Counted from the first letter of the stretch, positions 1-7,764 are shown. The stretch: DNA of 14,444 nucleotides from Alphaproteobacteria bacterium (GCA_005888525.1 VBAB01000216.1:1-14444), one strand, 5' to 3'. Notes: a model not told the origin generated them from the letters alone. A program made the numbers and translations.

Positions 1-645
1 ATAGAAGATGCTGGCGTTGAAGGTCAGGAGCGCGGCGACGGCCTCGTACATGGAGATGCGCACATGTTGGCCGATCCCGGTGGATTTGCACGTGTAGAGA
101 GCTGCCAGAATGCCTTGCGATGCATTCAGGCCCGACACGAGATCGGCGACCGCCACTCCAACCTTGTGCGGAGCTCCATCGCGCGGCCCGGTGATGTCCA
201 TGATGCCCGCTTCACCCTGCACTATGACGTCGTAGCCGGGCCGATTCTTTTGAATGCCCGTGTCTCCGAAACCCGAGATCGAGCAATACACCATGGAGGG
301 CCGACGTGCCTTCACGGCATCGTAGCCCAGGCCGAGGCGATCCATTGCGCCGGGACGAAAGTTCTCTACCAGCACATCCGCGACATCGATGAGGCGCCAG
401 AGCACCTCCTTGCCGCGCTCGCTTTTCATGTCGAGCGTGATGCTCTTCTTGTTGCGGTTGACGGAGAGGAAATAGGCCGCCTGATCGCCCTGAAATGGTG
501 GTGCAAACGAGCGCGTGTCGTCGCCTTCTCCGGGGCGCTCCACCTTGATCACCTCGGCCCCGAGATCGCCGAGATGCATGGTGCAGTAGGGGCCCGAAAG
601 CACCCTGGTCAGGTCAACGACCCGAAGCCCTTCTAGCGGACGCAT
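1..645 (-). CDS. Family III CoA-transferase (CaiB/BaiF type), N-terminal part
   Basis: Reading the minus strand from the ATG at 645 gives 215 residues in an uninterrupted frame that runs off the left edge, so the C-terminal half is outside the window. The protein opens with MRPLEGLRVVDLTRVLSGPY, and continues with GDLGAEVIKVERP (26-38), NRNKKSITLD (63-72), VLVENFRPG (91-99) and SGFGDTG (124-130). These are hallmark blocks of the CaiB/BaiF family, which moves CoA between carboxylic acids through an aspartyl anhydride. The catalytic aspartate of the family corresponds to D168 in VAVADLVSG (164-172). Substrate cannot be told from this half; formyl-, succinyl- and carnitine-CoA transferases all share these motifs. 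It is divergent from the CHASE2 gene, separated by 272 bases. The plus-strand reading frame covering 64-636 is only its shadow. Confidence 0.93.
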   Translation of the reverse strand, partial: MRPLEGLRVVDLTRVLSGPYCTMHLGDLGAEVIKVERPGEGDDTRSFAPPFQGDQAAYFLSVNRNKKSITLDMKSERGKEVLWRLIDVADVLVENFRPGAMDRLGLGYDAVKARRPSMVYCSISGFGDTGIQKNRPGYDVIVQGEAGIMDITGPRDGAPHKVGVAVADLVSGLNASQGILAALYTCKSTGIGQHVRISMYEAVAALLTFNASIFY

Positions 646-917
646 TGCTCGGTCTCCGTTTCGTCGAGTTGCTCTACCCGCCGCGCGTCGGCGTTGATCT
701 CGTCGTCAGCCGTCGCGAAGGCCGGCGCCGCGCAGGCGAGGCACATCTTTGTCTGGAGACGGACAAGAAAGTTGGCGTTGCTCGGCATTTGTCACAATGT
801 TCCCCCGCGGCGGGTTTACACGGGACGGGCGCGAGGGGGCAATATGATGTTGGTCTGCTTGTAGCCAGCAGCCGCCCCCAATACGGTAAAGGGGCCACAG
901 CAGGTGGGATGCTATCC
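646..917. other. Divergent intergenic region between CoA-transferase and CHASE2 gene
   Basis: This 272-base gap lies between two divergent genes and so should carry both promoters. I could not pick a convincing -35/-10 pair on either strand. An open frame continues upstream of the CHASE2 start across the whole gap, but its translation resembles no protein and is Arg/Gly-rich. A 6-base inverted repeat (835-840 with 874-879) is too weak to interpret. Confidence 0.5.
902..908 (+). promoter_or_regulatory. Ribosome binding site that sets the CHASE2 start
   Basis: The sequence AGGTGGG lies 9 bases before the ATG at 918. It directly abuts the alternative in-frame ATG at 909, leaving no spacer there, so 918 is the better start. 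Confidence 0.55.
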
Positions 918-2117
918 ATGACAGCCGAGCCCTATCCGCGTGGCAGGGCCAGCACAACGCTCTTTCGGCGTCCGCTCGTCCTCTCGGCGTTTTTCGCCGT
1001 GCTGTCGACGCTGCTCCTGGCCGACCTTGCGCCGCGCTACGCCCCGGGCCTCCTGCGGTTCGAGCATTACATGGGCGACGTGCGCACGGCGTTCCTGTCC
1101 GACCAGCTGCCGAGCCAGCACCCGCAGGTGGCCATCGTCGCCATCACCGACGACACGCTGGCTGGGTACAAGACCTTGCTGCCGGTCGACCGTCACCTGC
1201 TGGCCCGGCTGGTCGATGCGCTGGACGCGGCCGGGGCCAAGGTCATCGGCCTCGATTTCCTTTTCGCCGCCTCCGCGCCGGACGACAACGAGCTGCTGCT
1301 GATCGACGCCATCCGGCGCGCCGGGGCCAAGGTCGTACTGGCTGCGGCCGACGAGCGCGTCGGCCTCACGCAGGCCCAGCGCGAGAAGCAGCAGGCTTTC
1401 CTGCGCGAGGTCGGCCGGCCCGCGGGCTACGCCAACCTGGCCACGGAGCGCGATTCCGTCGTCCGTTTCATGGCCCAGCCCTACAGCGACGGTGTGGCTG
1501 CGTATCCCAAGAGCTTCGCCGCGCAGCTGGCCGAAAGCGCCGGCGCCGCGCCCGCCGAATGGCGGCCGCGCATTGCCTGGCTGCGCACGCCACGTGACGG
1601 CTCCGATGTGTTCCTCACCACCGCCGCCGAAACGCTGTTGCGGCCCGGCGACGATCCGCTGGCGAAGATCGTGCGCGAGGGCCTCAAGGACAAGATCGTG
1701 CTCGTGGGCGGCACCCTGCGCGAGATCGATACGCACCTGACACCCCTCACCGACAGCCCCGGCGAGAAGATGCACGGGGTGACGATCCACGCCCACATCG
1801 CCGCGCAGATGATCGATGGACGCAGCATCCGTCAGCTGGAGACCAACTCGATCGCCCTGCGGTTGGCACTGGCGGGGATGGCGGCGATCGGCTTCCTGGT
1901 GGGCTGGGGCTTCCGGACGAGGCGGCAAGGCCTGCTGGCGAGCGGCGTAGCCAGCGCCGTCATCATCGCCGTGGACACAATTGTGTTCTGGCAGTTTCGT
2001 ATCATATTGCCGCTCGTGTTGGCCATTGCGGCGTGGTTCCTGGGCGAGTTCTCCGGGCACTACCTCGGCAGGTGGCTCGGCCCTCGTGCCGATCGGTCGC
2101 TGTTGTACGGGAAATGA
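918..2117 (+). CDS. CHASE2 domain membrane sensor without output domain
   Basis: A 399-residue protein from the ATG at 918. Residues about 19-37 form one hydrophobic helix, followed by a large extracytoplasmic region with CHASE2 features: VAIVAITDDTL (71-81), a block around HLLARLVDALDAAGAKVIGLDFLF, and IVLVGGTL before a second conserved stretch. The last ~95 residues contain three hydrophobic segments (around LALAGMAAIGFLVGWGF, VASAVIIAVDTIVFW and LPLVLAIAAWFLGEF), the usual membrane module that follows CHASE2. In most CHASE2 receptors this leads into a cyclase, kinase or GGDEF domain. Here the protein stops about 20 residues after the last helix, so any signal must pass to a separate protein. 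The stop overlaps the next start in ATGA (2114-2117), indicating co-translation with the secreted protein downstream. The ligand is unknown. Confidence 0.85.
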   Translation: MTAEPYPRGRASTTLFRRPLVLSAFFAVLSTLLLADLAPRYAPGLLRFEHYMGDVRTAFLSDQLPSQHPQVAIVAITDDTLAGYKTLLPVDRHLLARLVDALDAAGAKVIGLDFLFAASAPDDNELLLIDAIRRAGAKVVLAAADERVGLTQAQREKQQAFLREVGRPAGYANLATERDSVVRFMAQPYSDGVAAYPKSFAAQLAESAGAAPAEWRPRIAWLRTPRDGSDVFLTTAAETLLRPGDDPLAKIVREGLKDKIVLVGGTLREIDTHLTPLTDSPGEKMHGVTIHAHIAAQMIDGRSIRQLETNSIALRLALAGMAAIGFLVGWGFRTRRQGLLASGVASAVIIAVDTIVFWQFRIILPLVLAIAAWFLGEFSGHYLGRWLGPRADRSLLYGK

Positions 2118-2860
2118 GGAGCATGTCGCTTTTTCGCTGTGTGATGGCCCTGGCCGCCGTGCTGGTCGCTGGTGCGACGAGCGCGTCTTCCGCCGCGGCC
2201 CAGCTTTACGTCATGGAATCCACGGTTGCCGCTATCCGTGTGGGCAGCGCGTTCGACATGAACGCCACCATCGCCCTCCCGGCCGGCAGCTACATCCGCG
2301 CCGTGCTTCCCTCCGGCAAGACGCAGACGATCAAGGGTCCCTACACCGGGACGGTTGCCGATCTGGCCAAAGGCCAGCCCATCAACGAGGGCGTGACAGC
2401 CTGGCTCAAGAACATCCTAAAGACGGGCGGCGCGACGGAATCGACCACCGGCGCGACGCGCAGCATTGCTCGCCCGCCCGACAAGCCGCGCGCGGCCTTC
2501 TCCTGGTCCACTATTCCCGTAGTGGACGGCACCGTCTGCATCGAGAAGGGCGCCAAGCTGCGGCTGGCGCGTGTCGCCCCCGCCAAGGTGGAGCGCGTCA
2601 CCGTTCTCGATGCGGGCAACGGGCAGCAGGCCGACGTGCAGTGGGAGGCGGGCAGCGATACCGCCGATTGGCCCGCCGGCGTGGCGCCGCGCGCTGACGT
2701 CACCTACTACGTGCTCGTGCCCGACCGCCCGCGCCGGCAGATCACCTTGCGCGTGCTCGAGCGGCTGCCGGCCGAGGACGACGTGCTGTCCGAGCTGCAC
2801 CGGCTCGGCTGCAGCTCCCAGTTCGAGGCCTGGGTGCGCGGCAAGCTGGCGGCGAAGTAG
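2114..2860 (+). CDS. Secreted protein with FecR-like stretch, partner of CHASE2 gene
   Basis: A 248-residue protein. The start at 2114 overlaps the CHASE2 stop (ATGA); an alternative ATG at 2123 gives the same mature protein. Residues about 5-30 are a signal peptide ending in SSAAAQ, so it is exported. The N-terminal part, with VGSAFDMNATIALPAGSYI and VLPSGKTQTIKGPYTG, resembles the beta-rich pattern of FecR-type domains, where a GP/G motif follows a run of short strands. The C-terminal half (VCIEKGAKLRLARV, then DVTYYVLVPD, and a final helical stretch ending WVRGKLAAK) is not a family I recognise. CHASE2 genes are often neighboured by FecR-domain genes, which supports a shared extracytoplasmic signalling or envelope role; this is inference. 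Three cysteines occur in the mature part or close to it. It ends with TAG, so amber is an ordinary stop in this genome. Confidence 0.8.
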   Translation: MRSMSLFRCVMALAAVLVAGATSASSAAAQLYVMESTVAAIRVGSAFDMNATIALPAGSYIRAVLPSGKTQTIKGPYTGTVADLAKGQPINEGVTAWLKNILKTGGATESTTGATRSIARPPDKPRAAFSWSTIPVVDGTVCIEKGAKLRLARVAPAKVERVTVLDAGNGQQADVQWEAGSDTADWPAGVAPRADVTYYVLVPDRPRRQITLRVLERLPAEDDVLSELHRLGCSSQFEAWVRGKLAAK

Positions 2861-2895
2861 CGCGCCTGGGCGGATTTGCGAGGCTTGGCCAATGC

Positions 2896-4098
2896 CTAAT
2901 TCTCAACCCCGGAGATATCGGCAAGGAGCGCCCAGGGCTGCGCTGCTCCTTTCCGCACCAGCATTTGTCGCGCGGGTATGTCCATCCTGACGTAAACGTC
3001 TCGGCTGGCATCGTAGAGGACTATCTCGGAGCTGTTTTCGGATATCGAGCGGAAGGTCCATTTGCTGCCGCGGGTATTGGTTTCCAGCCATTCGTTGCCT
3101 GCGGTTCTCTTCATGTCACCAGTGACCAATGTGGGCCCGTCGAACCGGCGGTAGGTGATGCGTTTGACGACCTGTTGCGGCGGGGCAATGGACCTCGCCG
3201 CGCTATCGCGGAAGAAATCCAAGAGCACCTTGCCGGTATTCAATGTCTGCGCGACTGACACGTGGGTACCTCCGACCACCCGGTACGCGTGCACCGGAGC
3301 GCCGGCGCATTTCGTCGAACGACCGACCTCGATTCTTTGCGCCTGCGGTCCCGATAGGACAGCGGCCTCCGGCGGCTGCGTACAGCCATTGAAGCGCCGG
3401 AAATAAAATTCGAGACGATCGGTGGACCAGACGCTGAGCGTGGAAGGGTCCAGAGGTCTGAGCGGGGCAGCCACGCCTCCCCGGTAAGGGACGATCACGT
3501 CCGCAGTGCCATTCATGATCACAACCGGCAGGGGCTTTGCGGGACGGCATTCTTCGCCGGTCGATTCAGGCATCGACGAGACGATCAGCCCGATACCGGC
3601 AATCAGGCGAGGCTCCGAGCAGAACATGCTGAGCGTCATGAAGCCGCCGTTCTACAGACCCGCAAAATACACGCGGGCGGGGTCGGCGATGCCGCGCCGG
3701 ACGAGATCGGCAACCAGCATCTTCAGGAAGCCGATGTCGTTGGGCGGTCCGCCGAACCGGCGAAAAAGCTCGATTGCTTGGGGCGACTCCCGCCCAGGTT
3801 GGAAGCGGTTCCAGACATTGGCGCGGGATTGCGGAAAGACCGTAACGAATCCCTCCTGCGGCCCAAGGCGTGCAAGATTGGTCAGCTGCGCGATCGCCCC
3901 GGCCGTGCCGTTGGCGCCGTGCAGCATGATGACGGTGGGACTCGGCCGGCTCGTGTTGGGGCGTTCGATGAGATAGGTGCGTGCATTTCCATCGACCGTG
4001 ATCTGCATTTCCGCGGCACTGGCACCTCGGTCGGCACCGACGACGCACAGCATGAGAATTGCGAACGCCGCGATCACCTGGCGCATGCTCGTATCCAT
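2896..4098 (-). pseudogene. Secreted PHB-depolymerase/LpqC-type esterase broken by an amber codon at the nucleophile
   Basis: One continuous minus-strand frame from the ATG at 4098 (alternatives: ATG 4086, TTG 4107) to 2896, interrupted only by TAG at 3654-3652. The upstream part has a signal peptide (MRQVIAAFAILMLCVVG... ASAAE), an oxyanion block VIMLHGANGTAG, a VTVFPQ strand, WNRF, and DPARVYFAGL. The frame then reads stop, NGGFMTLSMFC. Family members have G-L-S-N-G-G here, so the stop replaces codon 149, the catalytic serine. One change (UCG to UAG) explains it. The other triad residues are kept: D200 in NGTADVIVPY and H279 in VVGGTHVS. About 100 extra residues follow the hydrolase fold and are unrecognised. 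Downstream reading remains protein-like, so decay is recent, or the base is an error. It lies 46 bases after the monooxygenase stop on the same strand and may be its operon partner. An intact version would hydrolyse polyhydroxyalkanoates or other esters outside the cytoplasm. Confidence 0.85.
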
Positions 4099-4144
4099 CG
4101 TCAGCAAACAAGCACGTACAGCTTATCATCACCGTGCCGCACCC

Positions 4145-5338
4145 TCACGCACCCATCTTGCGCGTATCGGCCCGCCAACCATAGAGCCAGTCGTAGCCCG
4201 CCATGAGCCAGTTGCCCGGCACGGCGCGCAGCACGGCGTCGCGTGCCCACGATAGCGGGGGGCGTGCGTGATAGATGCGGCCATTGAGCCGGCTCATCGT
4301 CTGCACGCGCGCAGCGCGGCGGCGGCGCTGGGTCTCGAAGACGTAGAACGCCTGGGCCTCGTTGCCGGGATGGGCGGCGAGAGCGTCGGCCAGCACGACG
4401 GCATCCTCCAGTGCCAGCACGCCGCCTTGCGCGAGATGCGGCAGCATGGGATGAGCGGCATCGCCGATCAGCGTGACGCGTCCGGCCGACCAGCGCGGTA
4501 GCGGGGCCAGGCGGTGAAGCGCCCACTTCCGCCACTCGGGTGCCATGGCGAGAGGTTCGGCCAAGCTTGCATGAAACCCTCGAAGATGTGCGATCAGCCC
4601 CTCCTTATCTGCCTTGGTCTCCCAACCTGTGCCCTGCCAGGTTTCGGTGGCGATGACGACAGCGGCGATCTCAGAGCCGCCGCGCACCGGATAGTGGACG
4701 ACGTTGACGCCCCGGCTCAGCCATAATCCGACGGCCGGCAACGCCAGCCGCCCCGCCGCCGCGACCGGGATGACGGTGCGCGCCGCGGTCGCTCCCACGA
4801 GTTCCGGCACGTGCGCGGGAGTAACCGCGCGGCGCACGCTCGACCACAGGCCGTCCGCCCCCACGAGTGCCCCGCCCGTCGCCACCTCGCCGGCTGCGCT
4901 CCTGGCCTGCAAATCCTCTCCCTTCTGCGCGAGCGAGGCGAGCGTGAAACTGGTGCGCAGCGTTATGCGGGGCTGGGCCGCGGCGGCCGCCGCCAGGATC
5001 GCGTGCAGATCGCCGCGGTGCACCACCCAGTAGGGAGCGCCGTGCCGGGCCGCAATCCAGCGGCCGAGCGGCAGCACGGCCAATGCGCGCCCGCTGCGAC
5101 CGTCATGGACCGCGAGGGCATCGGGCACGCCGACGGCAGACCGAAGTGCCTCCGCCAGCCCCAGGCGCTGCAGCACGCGCACGCCGTTCGGCCCCAGTTG
5201 AATGCCGGCACCTGCTGCGCCGAAGCTGTCGCGCTGCTCCAGCACGATCGAGGCACGGCCGGTCTGCGCCAGCGCCAGCGCGAGTGCGAGGCCGCCGATG
5301 CCGCCGCCAGCGATCAGGATCGGCGCGGGCTCTGGCAT
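4145..5338 (-). CDS. FAD-dependent monooxygenase (UbiH / salicylate hydroxylase-like)
   Basis: A 397-residue class A flavoprotein hydroxylase. All three family fingerprints are visible: the dinucleotide-binding GGGIGG at 11-16 after a beta strand (ILIA), the GADG motif at 160-163 (LVGADGLWSSVR), and the GD motif at 292-293 in LIGDAAHPMLPHLAQGG. The HRGDLH block (107-112) after PYWVV is also typical. Such enzymes use NAD(P)H and oxygen to hydroxylate aromatic rings; similarity is nearest to the 3-hydroxybenzoate 6-hydroxylase and salicylate hydroxylase group, but the substrate cannot be fixed from sequence. It starts at ATG 5338, 23 bases after the zinc-finger gene stop, so the two are very likely cotranscribed. 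The broken esterase follows 46 bases later. Length is normal for the family and no lesion is seen. Confidence 0.92.
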   Translation of the reverse strand: MPEPAPILIAGGGIGGLALALALAQTGRASIVLEQRDSFGAAGAGIQLGPNGVRVLQRLGLAEALRSAVGVPDALAVHDGRSGRALAVLPLGRWIAARHGAPYWVVHRGDLHAILAAAAAAQPRITLRTSFTLASLAQKGEDLQARSAAGEVATGGALVGADGLWSSVRRAVTPAHVPELVGATAARTVIPVAAAGRLALPAVGLWLSRGVNVVHYPVRGGSEIAAVVIATETWQGTGWETKADKEGLIAHLRGFHASLAEPLAMAPEWRKWALHRLAPLPRWSAGRVTLIGDAAHPMLPHLAQGGVLALEDAVVLADALAAHPGNEAQAFYVFETQRRRRAARVQTMSRLNGRIYHARPPLSWARDAVLRAVPGNWLMAGYDWLYGWRADTRKMGA

Positions 5339-5361
5339 AGGTGCGCGCGCGGCCGGCAGGA

Positions 5362-5613
5362 TCAGGCCGCCGCGGCCTCCGGATCCACCAGGCAGCCCTT
5401 CGGCTCGGTTTCATCGGGCGCCAGGCGGGCATCGTGGACGTAAAGGGTGGAGCAGTAGGGGCACAGGATCTGGCCGTCGGCGCCCATGTCCAGATAGACG
5501 TGCGGATGATCGTGCGGCGGCCGCGCGCCCATGCACTGGAACTCCTTGACGCCAATTACGATTTTTTCCACGCCTGGATCGTTGGCGAAATGCGGAACGA
5601 GGGAAGCTGCCAT
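5362..5613 (-). CDS. CHCC zinc-finger protein (NDUFS6-like)
   Basis: An 83-residue protein starting MAASLVPHF at the ATG at 5613. It contains C27, H36, C51 and C54 with spacing C-X8-H-X14-C-X2-C, the zinc-binding pattern of the zf-CHCC family that includes the mitochondrial complex I accessory subunit NDUFS6. The surrounding stretch (IGVKEFQCMGARPPHDHPHVYLDM and GQILCPYCSTLYV, each broken here for reading) matches the family layout of a short N-terminal arm, two beta hairpins and the CPYC knuckle. Many alphaproteobacteria carry such a gene. Whether it serves complex I or the adjacent flavoprotein is not known. It is the first gene of the minus-strand cluster; the monooxygenase begins 23 bases after its stop. 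The open frame extends further upstream, but no family residues occur there, so I use the ATG at 5613. Confidence 0.88.
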   Translation of the reverse strand: MAASLVPHFANDPGVEKIVIGVKEFQCMGARPPHDHPHVYLDMGADGQILCPYCSTLYVHDARLAPDETEPKGCLVDPEAAAA

Positions 5614-5652
5614 GTGCGCGCCCGATAGCGGAGGATGCGGAACCTGGCGCAG

Positions 5653-5698
5653 ACGATAGCCCGTGCGCCGCCGAGATGATAGGGGTGTGGGCTGTCGT
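5653..5698. promoter_or_regulatory. Inverted repeat in the divergent promoter gap of zinc-finger and hydrolase genes
   Basis: ACGATAGCCC (5653-5662) and GGGCTGTCGT (5689-5698) pair over 10 bases with one G-T wobble and a 26-base spacer. It lies in the 117-base gap that must hold both divergent promoters, so it could be an operator or a 5' UTR hairpin. No family of regulator is indicated. Confidence 0.35.
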
Positions 5699-5721
5699 GC
5701 AGTCGCAGTCGAAAGCAAATT

Positions 5722-5725
5722 GGAG
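5722..5725 (+). promoter_or_regulatory. Ribosome binding site supporting a GTG start
   Basis: GGAG sits 5 bases before the GTG at 5731. The first recognisable hydrolase residues (QTFVSDGIRLAF) follow at once, so GTG 5731 is preferred. Confidence 0.6.
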
Positions 5726-5730
5726 CACGC

Positions 5731-6483
5731 GTGCAGACGTTCGTCTCCGATGGCATCCGTCTGGCCTTCATCGACGAGGGCGCGGGCGAGCCCGTGCTGC
5801 TGATCCACGGCTTTGCCTCGAGCGTGAGGCACAACTGGATCGAGCCCGGCTGGGTGAGCTTCCTCACCCGCAATGGCTTCCGCGTCGTCGCGTTCGACAA
5901 CCGCGGCCACGGCGAGAGCGACAAGCTCTACGACCGCGCGCTCTATGGCGCGCCGCTGATGGCGGAGGATGCCCGCCGCCTCATGGATCACCTCGCGCTC
6001 CCCCGCGCCGACGTGATGGGCTACTCGATGGGGGCGCGCATCACGGCTTTCCTGGCTCTCACGCATCCCCAACGCGTGCGTAGTGCCATTTTCGGCGGAC
6101 TGGGCGCCAACATGGTGCGGCCCATGGCCGGCACGGGCCCGATCGCGAACGCGCTCGAGGCGGCCACCATCGACGAGGTGAAGAACGCCACGGCGCGCAC
6201 GTTCCGGGCGTTCGCGGAGCGGACTGGAAGCGACCTCAAGGCCCTGGCAGCCTGCATCCGCGGCTCGCGCGAGCCCATTACGCGCGAGATGGTGGCAAGC
6301 CTGACATGTCCGGTTCTGGTGGCCGCGGGCACGGAGGACGTGATCGGCGGACAGGCCGAGGAGCTGGCGTCATTGATCCCGGGCGCGCAGGCGCTGCCGA
6401 TCCCGCGGCGCGACCATATGCTCGCCGTCGGGGATCGGGTCTACAAAGAGGGTGCTCTGGCATTTCTGCAGCGGCGCCCCTGA
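5731..6483 (+). CDS. Alpha/beta hydrolase
   Basis: A 250-residue cytoplasmic protein with no signal peptide, starting at GTG with a good ribosome binding site. The alpha/beta hydrolase fold is clear: oxyanion block LLIHGFASS (23-31), FDNRGHGES (55-63), and the nucleophile elbow GYSMG (97-101) with S99. The acid is likely D203 in AAGTEDVIGG and the base H229 in RRDHMLAVGD. It resembles the family of 3-oxoadipate enol-lactonase-like and haloperoxidase-like hydrolases; the substrate is unknown. It is transcribed divergently from the zinc-finger/monooxygenase operon with a 117-base shared promoter gap, which hints at related regulation or a related aromatic substrate. That link is inference. All triad residues are present, so it should be active, unlike the esterase nearby. 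Confidence 0.92.
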   Translation: MQTFVSDGIRLAFIDEGAGEPVLLIHGFASSVRHNWIEPGWVSFLTRNGFRVVAFDNRGHGESDKLYDRALYGAPLMAEDARRLMDHLALPRADVMGYSMGARITAFLALTHPQRVRSAIFGGLGANMVRPMAGTGPIANALEAATIDEVKNATARTFRAFAERTGSDLKALAACIRGSREPITREMVASLTCPVLVAAGTEDVIGGQAEELASLIPGAQALPIPRRDHMLAVGDRVYKEGALAFLQRRP

Positions 6484-6797
6484 CGGGCAAAAAAATGCTC
6501 CCGCAGGCTGCCGCGTGAGACCAACGAGGACAAACGCGGGGAATGTCACAGGTCTCGCCGACAGCGAAATGCGGGAGCAACTTACGCGTACACTACACTT
6601 GGTACATACGCACTTTCGGGCACTTGGACGCTAGCAGCGTGTACAACCCATGTCGTTGGAAATCAGATATCGGACAGCGGAATGCTGTGGATAACTTGGG
6701 GATCTCAGGTCCCGCACAGGGGTGCCGCGCCTTGGCTGTCGCGACGTCCCTGGTGTGGCCTTCTCAATGCCACCTCTCTCATGTGAGACTGCCAAAT
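6484..6797. repeat. Intergenic region with nested inverted repeats (outer arms 6496-6505 / 6570-6579)
   Basis: A 314-base gap without a recognisable gene. TGCTCCCGCA (6496-6505) is perfectly complementary to TGCGGGAGCA (6570-6579); inside it GAGACC (6517-6522) pairs with GGTCTC (6551-6556). A transcript could therefore fold into a long two-part stem just after the hydrolase stop. There is no T-run after the right arm, so it is not a classic intrinsic terminator. A small palindrome ACGCT-AGC-AGCGT lies near 6627-6639. The rest is less GC-rich than the genes and presumably holds the promoter of the DUF1194 gene. An open frame spans the second half, upstream of the DUF1194 start, but it looks non-coding. 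Confidence 0.5.
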
Positions 6798-7628
6798 ATG
6801 CAGAGTTTGTCGCCGAGAGCGCTGATCTTCTGTCTCTGGGTGGCGCTGGCTGTCGTCACATGGGCGCGGCCCGGTGCTGCGCTGGCGCAGCCCGCCGCCG
6901 ACCTCGAGCTCGTCATCGCCGTGGACGTCTCCTTGTCGATGGACCTCGACGAGCAGCGATTGCAGCGGGACGGCTACGTCGCCGCATTTCGCGATCCGGA
7001 GGTGCACAAAGCCATCACCTCGGGCCCGCACGGCCGCATCGCCGTGACCTATATGGAATGGGCCGGCCCGCCGACCCAGCAGGTCGTCCTCCCCTGGACC
7101 AGGATCGATGGGCCGGAAGCGGCACGCGCCTTCGCCGATCGCCTCGAGACCGTGCCCATCTCGCGCGCCCGCATGACGTCCATCTCGGCGGCGCTGCAGT
7201 TCTCGGGACGCCTGTTCGAGACCAGCGGCGTCCAGGGCATCCGTCGCGTAATCGATGTCTCCGGCGACGGCCCCAACAATGCCGGCGTGCCGGTAGTACC
7301 GGTGCGCGACGAGCTCGTCGCCCAAGGCGTCGTCATCAACGGGCTGCCGATCATGCTCAAGCTCGCCACGGGCTTCTTCGATCTCGCCGATCTCGACCGC
7401 TATTACGCCGACTGTGTCATCGGCGGCACCGGCGCGTTCATGATCCCGATCAAGGAGAAGTCGGAGTTCCAGACCGCCACGCGCCGCAAGCTGCTGCTCG
7501 AGATCGCCGGCCTCGCGCCGCCCGCACGCTTAATCCGCGTGCAGGCGCCGGCCGAGGAGGAGAAGATGGACTGCATGGTCGGCGAGCGGCAGTGGCGGCG
7601 CTATATGGACGGCCGGTTCCCGAACTGA
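6798..7628 (+). CDS. Exported DUF1194 protein with VWA-like fold
   Basis: A 276-residue protein from the ATG at 6798. Residues about 8-30 form a signal peptide ending in GAALA before QPA. The mature protein begins with DLELVIAVDVSLSMDLDE: D43, S45 and S47 form the DxSxS part of a metal-ion-dependent adhesion site, as in von Willebrand A domains. SAALQFSG and RRVIDVSGDGPNN follow in the positions expected for the other metal ligands and the next strand. The family (DUF1194) is widespread in alphaproteobacteria and is exported, but has no established function; a divalent-cation-dependent binding role is inferred from the fold. The frame stays open upstream of 6798, but that part lacks protein character, and the signal peptide fixes the start. 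No strong ribosome binding site precedes it. Confidence 0.88.
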   Translation: MQSLSPRALIFCLWVALAVVTWARPGAALAQPAADLELVIAVDVSLSMDLDEQRLQRDGYVAAFRDPEVHKAITSGPHGRIAVTYMEWAGPPTQQVVLPWTRIDGPEAARAFADRLETVPISRARMTSISAALQFSGRLFETSGVQGIRRVIDVSGDGPNNAGVPVVPVRDELVAQGVVINGLPIMLKLATGFFDLADLDRYYADCVIGGTGAFMIPIKEKSEFQTATRRKLLLEIAGLAPPARLIRVQAPAEEEKMDCMVGERQWRRYMDGRFPN

Positions 7629-7764
7629 GCGGGGTGTGCCTCAGCGGCGATCGGTGGAAGGACGACACTTTCTCGCGCGCCACCCGCGCAGCACGAAGCG
7701 GCACCGTGCGCCTGCAACCACCTCCGCAAATCAGCCGCAAAGCTCGAGTATGAATTGCCTCGGG

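Noticed and set aside
64..636. Plus-strand frame of 190 residues
   Set aside because: It is antisense to the CoA-transferase, whose minus-strand translation carries clear family motifs.
645..917. N-terminal extension of the CHASE2 protein by 91 residues
   Set aside because: The extension is low-complexity and unlike any domain, while a ribosome binding site and a typical N-terminal helix support the start at 918.
674..919. Minus-strand small frame in the gap before CHASE2
   Set aside because: Arg/Pro-rich without any recognisable motif, and it lies in the expected promoter region.
912..2060. Minus-strand frame of 382 residues
   Set aside because: It mirrors the CHASE2 gene; its composition (Gln/Arg/His/Gly-rich, no motif) is typical of antisense GC-rich frames.
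3652..3654. Amber recoding as pyrrolysine or another amino acid
   Set aside because: No supporting tRNA or synthetase gene is visible, and TAG ends at least three neighbouring genes.
3506..3976. Plus-strand frame of 156 residues over the esterase
   Set aside because: It is antisense to the esterase; the minus strand holds the signal peptide, the HG block and the triad context.
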